Shown here: in pieces, positions 59,316-64,000 of the stretch
Position numbering within the stretch: the stretch's first letter is position 1
How the letters are laid out: every line of letters begins with the position of its first letter
Source: Streptomyces sp. ISL-43
GTDB lineage: Bacteria > Actinomycetota > Actinomycetes > Streptomycetales > Streptomycetaceae
Length of the DNA: 64,000 nt
Reading direction: 5' to 3'
NCBI RefSeq assembly: GCF_018614195.1
Contig: NZ_JAGGOT010000044.1
Span: 1-64,000 of the forward strand
Notes under the pieces: model-generated
What the model was told of the DNA's origin: nothing
Seen by the model: the letters and a program-made list of their open reading frames with translations, nothing else
Databases searched by the model: none
Program-made: the position numbers and the translations under genes

Positions 59316-60107
59316 CTGACTCTCCCTCTACTTATACGGGGCTTTCCCTTTTGCCCGCAGAAATGGGATGAAAGCTCGGCCTCACATTCGTTATGAGTAG
59401 GAGTTGTTGTGGTGAGGCCATGGCTTCAAATAAACCCGACCGGGCAATACGGGTCACGCCACTAAAAAGCGTGACTTGACATCCTTGTGCAATCCGGATA
59501 TAAGCCACGCCTCATGCTGCGAACGAGGGGCGGGCCCGGATATCGCGCGGCCAACCCCTTCGGCCTTGCCTCCAGCGAGAACGAACGTGGCCAGATCGCA
59601 GATCGCAGATCGCAGATCGCGGTACGCGGCACGCCGTCGTTCCGCAGGGCGCTCTGCCCACTCGTCGTCCCGGTTGTGCACGACGGCCTCGCCGTCAGGG
59701 CGAGCCAAGCCCGCCTCGGCCAGGCCGAGACCTTCCCTGCCCCATCAAGGCCCGCGCACGACGCGTCCGCGCCGCCTTGCCGGCACGCTGCGTGCGGCAG
59801 GTGGCGAGGGAGACCCCCTACGGCTGGAGCGGTCGGTTCCACGGCGTTGTGCAGCCACTTTGACGCGAGCCTCGAAGATCACGACCCCAGATCGGGCTAT
59901 CGCGGCCAGGTCCGAAAGGCCTGCCCGATCCGCAGGCCGACGTAAGGGGCCGTGATCACTCGTACCAAAGCAGCTCCATCCGGACACCTGAGCTGGCGCA
60001 GGAGGTGGCGCACAGCAACGACGGCCCGCAGCACGGCCGTCGTCCTGGCCCCCCTACCGGCGCCGCGTCAGGCAGCCCCGACCGGCCTGGATTCCCGTAG
60101 CCGCTGC
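59316..60107. other. Long stretch without a supported gene
   Basis: Reading frames here are mutually overlapping and lack ribosome sites or domains. The left end (59316-59400) is AT-richer and holds the promoter region of the small peptide gene (TATAAG on the minus strand near 59330). A four-fold 7-bp repeat (CAGATCG) lies at 59592-59619. The rest may be degenerate mobile DNA. Confidence 0.45.
59592..59619. repeat. Four 7-bp tandem repeats (CAGATCG)
   Basis: Four perfect consecutive copies of CAGATCG occupy 59592-59619 in a non-coding stretch. A seven-base period would shift any frame. Confidence 0.8.
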
Positions 60108-60833
60108 TCACTTGCCCTTCGGCCAGTCGTAGCGGCTGGGCACGTCGACCTTCACGTCTGCCGGTCCGTATACGAGCGCGATCTCGTCGTGGTCCCGGAA
60201 CTCGATCGCGGCCGGGTTGCCGGGGCGCTCCTTGCCGTTCACGTAGGCGTGGAATTCGTTGGCGCCGCCGGCCTTGAGCCCGCCGATGGAGTCCGACGTG
60301 AGGGCGAGGTCCCATTCGGTCATGAACTGGCCGAGGGAGAAGGCAGCCTTGACCGGGGACTCGATGTGGATCACGCCGTTCTCCGCGTGGGTGTGCAGCG
60401 GGCTGATCTGCTGCGCCTTGTGGTCGATGCCGATGTCCGCGGGGACAACCACCGATTTGCCGTTCACGATGACGTCCAGGTGGGTGTGGATGTGCTCGAC
60501 GTGACCCTCCTCGCCCAGCATCATCAGCCCAGCTGCCGCGACCCGCGCGGAAGCATCGCTTGGCGCGGCCCACGGTGGGCTGGTCGCACGGCCTGAGGCG
60601 GTCTTCATCGGAGTGGCTGGTATGCCCGCCTCGGGAGCCGTGGAACGGGACGGCCCGCCTCTCGTGGAGAGCACCGCGATCGTGAGCCCGGCGATGACCG
60701 CGGCCACCACGATGCCCACGATCATGGTGAACCGCAGTCGGCGGCGGCGTTCGGCACGCGCCGCCTGCTCACTCAGCGCGGAAGCTCGGGCACGACGGCC
60801 CTCCTGCGGATTGCTGTCAGGCGTGCGAGGCAT
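60108..60833 (-). CDS. Membrane-anchored protein with His-rich domain
   Basis: This 241-aa protein (MPRTPDSNPQEGRRARASALSEQ) has a basic N-terminus and one TM helix at about 42-62 (FTMIVGIVVAAVIAGLTIAVL). An extracytoplasmic part contains a conserved His cluster (HVEHIHTHLDVIVNG) and then LHTHAENGVIHIESP, HAYVNGKE and DEIALVYG. The histidines suggest metal binding. I recognise this HIHTHLDV pattern as a recurring actinobacterial family, but not its function. It is on the same strand as the biosynthetic operon but about 790 bp upstream, so it is probably separate. Confidence 0.75.
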   Translation of the reverse strand: MPRTPDSNPQEGRRARASALSEQAARAERRRRLRFTMIVGIVVAAVIAGLTIAVLSTRGGPSRSTAPEAGIPATPMKTASGRATSPPWAAPSDASARVAAAGLMMLGEEGHVEHIHTHLDVIVNGKSVVVPADIGIDHKAQQISPLHTHAENGVIHIESPVKAAFSLGQFMTEWDLALTSDSIGGLKAGGANEFHAYVNGKERPGNPAAIEFRDHDEIALVYGPADVKVDVPSRYDWPKGK

Positions 60834-61019
60834 AAGACGGGTCACTGTTCCTCGGCAGTCGGTCGTCGACCACACCATGCACGAAAGTGATAATTGGGGC
60901 GATATATACTTCAAGGCTAAGCGTCGGCGACACTCGGCGCCCCTCGGCAGCAGCCTTGACTTCGCCTTAGGGAGAAGGTCTTGGCGTCATCGCACACCGG
61001 GCACCGCACGGCGTCCGAC

Positions 61020-61200
61020 CGACGAGTGGCAGCCCGAAGACCTGTGACGGACCAGCTGCTCTACCTGCTTACCCGCGGTGGCTGGGGAGATCCCGAAGAG
61101 CGGGGCGAGCCGGCGCATCGTGAGGTTGGTGCGGTAGTAGACGGTCACCAGCAGGACCCGCTCTGCCGGCGGCAGACACCACGGCCGCCCGCCGCTGGGA
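61020..61200 (-). mobile_element. IS5-family transposase N-terminal remnant
   Basis: On the minus strand the frame reads LPPAERVLLVTVYYRTNLTMRRLAPLFGISPATAGKQVEQLV, the helix-turn-helix N-terminus of IS5-group DDE transposases. There is no start codon and no catalytic domain. It lies 30-200 bp left of the intact tdk stop codon, at the right end of the biosynthetic cassette. Confidence 0.75.
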
Positions 61201-61230
61201 CCGTTGGCTTCTGGGCGGGCCGCTGCGGTT

Positions 61231-61881
61231 TCAGGCGTGGTTGACCGGGAGGACGTCCGGGGAGATCGCGGCGGCGTGAGCCGCGGCGCTGGTCATCTGG
61301 CGGCGGTGGTGACGGCGGCAGAGGACCTCGTAGCCGACTTCCTCCGGCGAACGATTGACGTCGCCGACGACCACCTGCTCGCCTTCCACGACCATCTCGC
61401 CGCCCACCGTACGAGCGTTGTGCGTGGCGCGGGCACCGCACCAGCACAGGGCCTCGACCTGGAGCTGCTCCAGGCGGTCCGCCAGTTCGATCAGGCGCTG
61501 CGAGCCGGGGAAGAGTTTGGTGCGGAAGTCCGTCGTGATGCCGAAGGCGAAGACGTCCAGACCCAGGTCGTCGACGATCCGGGCCAACTGGTCGATCTGG
61601 GCAAGGGCCAGGAACTGCGCCTCGTCCACGATCACGTAGTCCGCCTTGCCGCCCTTGGAGAGCTGGGCCACCAGGTACGCGTAGAGGTCCATGCCCGCCG
61701 GCGCCTCCACCGCCTCCGTCACCAGGCCCAGACGCGAGGACAGCTTGCCCTCGCCCGCACGGTCGTCACGGGTGAAGATCACGCCCTGGAGTCCCCGCGC
61801 GTCGCGGTTATGGGCAATCTGGAGCGCCAAAGTGCTCTTTCCGCAGTCCATCGTTCCGGAGAAGAACACCAGCTCGGGCAT
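61231..61881 (-). CDS. tdk: Thymidine kinase (intact)
   Basis: This 216-aa type II thymidine kinase phosphorylates thymidine to dTMP in the salvage pathway. The P-loop is SGTMDCGKST (residues 8-17). The Walker B-like DEAQFL motif and the lasso/zinc region with two Cys (CWCG) and a second pair (CRRHH) are present. It is the only one of six tdk sequences in the window with the N-terminal ATP-binding part. Its 5' end and promoter are chromosomal, while its 3' part is nearly identical to copy 5 over about 360 bp. It has one unusual substitution versus the copies (QFLALAQ, others QFLAPxQ). Confidence 0.95.
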   Translation of the reverse strand: MPELVFFSGTMDCGKSTLALQIAHNRDARGLQGVIFTRDDRAGEGKLSSRLGLVTEAVEAPAGMDLYAYLVAQLSKGGKADYVIVDEAQFLALAQIDQLARIVDDLGLDVFAFGITTDFRTKLFPGSQRLIELADRLEQLQVEALCWCGARATHNARTVGGEMVVEGEQVVVGDVNRSPEEVGYEVLCRRHHRRQMTSAAAHAAAISPDVLPVNHA

Positions 61882-61950
61882 GGGGAGTACAGGGCCTTTC
61901 GACGGTCGTGGGACGGGGGTGGGGCGGGGGGTGGGGTGGGGCGGGAGGCT

Positions 61951-63156
61951 TCAGGAGCGGATTTCGAGCAGCGGGACGAGCTGCTCGGCCGCCGTCATGG
62001 AGCCGTGCATTCCGGCGAGCGCCGACTCGTTGGGCTCGGCCCGGGAGGCGGTGATCGCGACATCGGCCTGGGCGGCCGCGACGACGTCGCCGATCCGGCC
62101 GAGGACCCGCTCGTCGCACTCGCCCGGCGCCCCGAACCAGCCCAGTTCCAGGGCTTCTTCGCGGCTCGCGACCCAGAACCGGTCGCCGAGCACCTCGCGC
62201 CACACGGTCAGGACGTCGGCCTCGGCGCCCGGTACGGCGTACACGTGCCGCGCCCGGCCCTCACCGCCCAGCAGGGCCACGCCGGCGCCCAGTTCCCAGT
62301 CGTCGTCGTAGTCGATCCGGGAGTCCTCGTCGAAGGGGATGTCCACCATGCCGTGGTCCGCGGTCACGTACAGCGCGGTGCGCGGCGGCAACTGCTCCGC
62401 GAGCCGCTGGACCAGCCGGTCGACGTACATCAGCTGGCCGCGCCAGGCGTCGGAGTCGACTCCGTGCCGGTGGCCGGCCCCGTCGAGCTCGCTGTAGTAC
62501 GTGTACACGAGCGAGCGGTCGCCGGCCGCGAGGCGCTCGGCCGCGAGGTCCATGCGCTCCTCGCCGGTCATCCGGCCGAGGAAGGTGCCGCCGCTCAGCG
62601 CGACCTTGGTGAGCGGGGTGGTCTGGAAAGCGGGCGAGGACACCTGCGCGGTGGCCACGCCGGCCGCGTCCGCCTGCTGGAAGACCGTCGGGTAGGGCTG
62701 CCAGGGCTTGAGCGCGGTCCACGGATGCCAGCGGAGCTGGTTCATCAGTTCGCCGGTGGCCGGATTGCGCACGGTGTAGCCGGGCAGGCCGTGCCGCGCG
62801 GGCGGCAGGCCGGTGCCGACGGAGGCCAGCGAGGTGGCGGTGGTCGCCGGGAAGCCCGCGGTGATCGGGCGGCCGGTGCCGCCTCGCGAGCTGCCGAGGA
62901 GGGAGGTGAGGTACGGGGCCTCGTCCGGGTGGGCCTTGATCTGCTCCCAGCCCATGCCGTCGACCAGGAACACGCAGTTCCGGTCGGACGGGGTCAGCTC
63001 GGCGATCGAGGCCTGGAAACCGGGTACGCCCTGGCCGGCCACGAGGGTGGGCAGCAGGTCGGCGAGCGAGCCGGAGCCGTATTGCGGTACCGGGGCGCCG
63101 GCGAGGTCCAGCAGCTCCGGCTCGTCCTGCCAGTTCTGCGCGGTGGAGTACGCCAT
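61951..63156 (-). CDS. Alkaline-phosphatase-superfamily protein (nucleotide pyrophosphatase-like)
   Basis: This 401-aa type I phosphodiesterase/nucleotide pyrophosphatase-family protein has a metal site beginning VFLVDGMGWEQ and the nucleophile Thr in ITAGFPATTATSLASVGTG. YYSELDGAGHRHGVDS and the C-terminal VTADHGMVDIP supply the remaining metal ligands. No signal peptide is apparent, so it is probably cytoplasmic. The exact phosphate ester substrate is unknown. Its ATG overlaps the DUF5998 stop (TGATG). It lies 69 bp upstream of tdk and may be co-transcribed with it. Confidence 0.9.
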   Translation of the reverse strand: MAYSTAQNWQDEPELLDLAGAPVPQYGSGSLADLLPTLVAGQGVPGFQASIAELTPSDRNCVFLVDGMGWEQIKAHPDEAPYLTSLLGSSRGGTGRPITAGFPATTATSLASVGTGLPPARHGLPGYTVRNPATGELMNQLRWHPWTALKPWQPYPTVFQQADAAGVATAQVSSPAFQTTPLTKVALSGGTFLGRMTGEERMDLAAERLAAGDRSLVYTYYSELDGAGHRHGVDSDAWRGQLMYVDRLVQRLAEQLPPRTALYVTADHGMVDIPFDEDSRIDYDDDWELGAGVALLGGEGRARHVYAVPGAEADVLTVWREVLGDRFWVASREEALELGWFGAPGECDERVLGRIGDVVAAAQADVAITASRAEPNESALAGMHGSMTAAEQLVPLLEIRS

Positions 63157-63755
63157 CAGCGGGCGGGGCCGGCGGACGTGGCCGCCGTGGCCTCGGACAG
63201 GGCCTGGGCGAAGAGCAGGGTCTGGCGGACCGCCTCCGGGCCGTCCCCCGCCTCGCTCACGCGCAGGCTGAGGTCGTCGGCGGTGGAGTTGCCGGTGTAG
63301 CCGTGGTCGGAGTCGCAGTTCGGGTCGCCGCAGGCGGCGGGCTCCAGGTCGATGCGCGAGACCGCGCCCCAGCCGATGGTCAGGACGACCTCGCGGGGCA
63401 GGGTGCCGGGAGTGTAGGACTCCGGGTTGGCGACGACGCGGCTGAGCACCACGGAGGAGATGCCGGACAGCTTGACCGACTCGGTGGAGGTGGTCGCGTA
63501 CGGGGAGGGGGATCCGGCGTCGGCGGCCTGCTCGTCGGTGTGGCTGACGATGAAGCGGTTGCCGGTCAGGACCAGCACGGTGACGTGCCGGCGCACCTCG
63601 TTGGAGTCGAAGGTCGTCTCCTGGTGGACCAGGTACGACGAAATCGGCTCGCCGCCCACCGCGGCCTCCACGGCCTCGGCCACGAGGGCCGGGTAGTAGC
63701 CGCTGCGCTCGATCGCCGTGCGCAGCCCCTGGGTCGTCGTACCGGATTTCGCCAT
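63156..63755 (-). CDS. DUF5998 family protein
   Basis: This 199-aa protein begins MAKSGTTTQGLRTAIERSGYYPALVAEAVEAAVGGE, a conserved actinobacterial start. It contains VTVLVLTGNRFIVSHTDEQ, a Ser-rich loop, and CGDPNCDSDHGYTGN, a possible metal site. I assign it to DUF5998, whose function is unknown. Upstream in-frame starts (63764 and 63785) are possible but less conserved. It is translationally coupled to the phosphatase gene. Confidence 0.82.
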   Translation of the reverse strand: MAKSGTTTQGLRTAIERSGYYPALVAEAVEAAVGGEPISSYLVHQETTFDSNEVRRHVTVLVLTGNRFIVSHTDEQAADAGSPSPYATTSTESVKLSGISSVVLSRVVANPESYTPGTLPREVVLTIGWGAVSRIDLEPAACGDPNCDSDHGYTGNSTADDLSLRVSEAGDGPEAVRQTLLFAQALSEATAATSAGPAR

Positions 63756-63800
63756 GAGGTCCATCCTAAGGCCCGTCCGGGGCACGTAGGCCGCCCCGGA

Positions 63801-63852
63801 CCTCAGGAGCCGGGCAGGGTCCGGGGCCTCAGTAGCTGGGCAGGGTCCGGGG
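63801..63852. repeat. 26-bp direct duplication at the 3' end of the acyl-CoA synthetase-type gene
   Basis: CCTCAGGAGCCGGGCAGGGT... (63801-63826) is repeated as CCTCAGTAGCTGGGCAGGGT... (63827-63852) with two mismatches. The gene's stop codon lies in the right copy, and the left copy lies just beyond it. Confidence 0.75.
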
Positions 63853-64000
63853 GCCGAGGTCGCCGCGGGCGGGCGGGTGGGCGACGCGGACGGCCGCGCT
63901 GAGCACGGAGAGCCCCTCGGTGGCGACGACGACGGGTTCCAGGACCACCCCGACCACCTCGGGGTGGTCGTCGACGAGGCGGGAGAGGCGCAGGAGCAGC
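63829..64000 (-). CDS. Acyl-CoA synthetase/GNAT-type protein, C-terminal end (partial)
   Basis: The minus strand reads LLLRLSRLVDDHPEVVGVVLEPVVVATEGLSVLSAAVRVAHPP and ends GDLGPRTLPSY. The start lies beyond the window. The sequence matches the extreme C-terminus of the long NDP-forming acyl-CoA synthetase-GNAT fusion proteins of actinomycetes (ATP-grasp subdomain segment EVVGVVLEPV). Such enzymes make or are regulated by protein acetylation. Only about 56 residues are visible, so this is tentative. Confidence 0.6.
   Translation of the reverse strand, partial: LLLRLSRLVDDHPEVVGVVLEPVVVATEGLSVLSAAVRVAHPPARGDLGPRTLPSY

Noticed and set aside
59476..59955. Overlapping open frames between the operon promoter and the His-rich protein gene
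   Set aside because: All are Arg/Ala/Pro-rich, lack ribosome sites, and one includes the 7-bp microsatellite. One plus-strand stretch (ARARRVRAALPARCVRQVARE) looked weakly transposase-like, but not enough to call.

Overview
The window is high-GC Streptomyces chromosome. The evidence is the codon use, the GTG and TTG starts, and the gene families present (SepH, CutRS, DUF3710, DUF3093, DUF4193, DUF3159, an iron-sulphur-type ferrochelatase, SARP regulators). From memory, the order sulfurtransferase-sepH-FAD oxidase-MFS-ferrochelatase-inositol phosphatase-cutR-cutS-DUF4193-dut-DUF3710-kdpDE matches S. coelicolor near SCO5854-SCO5872. The species cannot be named from the sequence.

Core region, 1-28.5 kb. 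The genes are housekeeping and regulatory: DUF3159, an OB-fold protein, KdpE/KdpD without KdpFABC nearby, DUF3710, dUTPase, a thioesterase, DUF3093, DUF4193, CutS/CutR, an inositol monophosphatase, ferrochelatase, an MFS exporter overlapping an FAD sugar-lactone oxidase, SepH, a tandem rhodanese and a VOC protein. A kinase-MFS fusion split by one in-frame TGA follows, then a lipoprotein, a small membrane protein, a CASTOR/POLLUX-like channel and a flavin amine oxidase resembling L-glutamate oxidase. Strong inverted repeats close several convergent pairs.

Accessory region, 28.6-61.2 kb. This stretch lies inside what looks like a repeatedly used insertion site in the thymidine kinase gene (tdk). 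One intact tdk sits at 61231-61881. Five more tdk 3' segments lie to its left, all on the minus strand (28.7, 39.1, 43.1, 45.7 and 49.0 kb). Four of them are cut at exactly the same P-loop codon and continue into a short conserved cassette-end sequence at fixed spacing. The intervals between tdk copies behave like cassettes of about 3-12 kb. Their cargo is: (i) a YD-repeat/phospholipase A2 protein, a subtilisin with three P domains and two SARP regulators; (ii) a QueD-like enzyme with a large P-loop ATPase/TPR protein; (iii) two lipoproteins and a type VII toxin N-terminal remnant; (iv) a pRiA4b ORF-3 protein and a divergent conserved protein; (v) a biosynthetic operon. I see no integrase. IS3 and IS5 transposase remnants are present.

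Biosynthetic operon, 49.7-59.3 kb, minus strand. It starts with a small secreted-peptide gene and then a 24-bp minigene encoding MRYDHCL behind a near-perfect Shine-Dalgarno sequence. A strong stem-loop separates the minigene from a cytochrome P450. This is the arrangement of the minimal P450-crosslinked RiPPs (biarylitides, precursor MRYYH). Here it is followed by an MFS exporter, an amidinotransferase, two ATP-grasp-type proteins, a serine-acetyltransferase-like and cysteine-synthase-like pair, and a methyltransferase. All are tightly spaced or overlapping, which suggests an elaborated, guanidino- or beta-substituted-alanine-modified version of the class.

Core chromosome resumes at 61.2 kb with tdk, an alkaline-phosphatase-superfamily protein, DUF5998 and the C-terminus of an acyl-CoA synthetase/GNAT-type protein.
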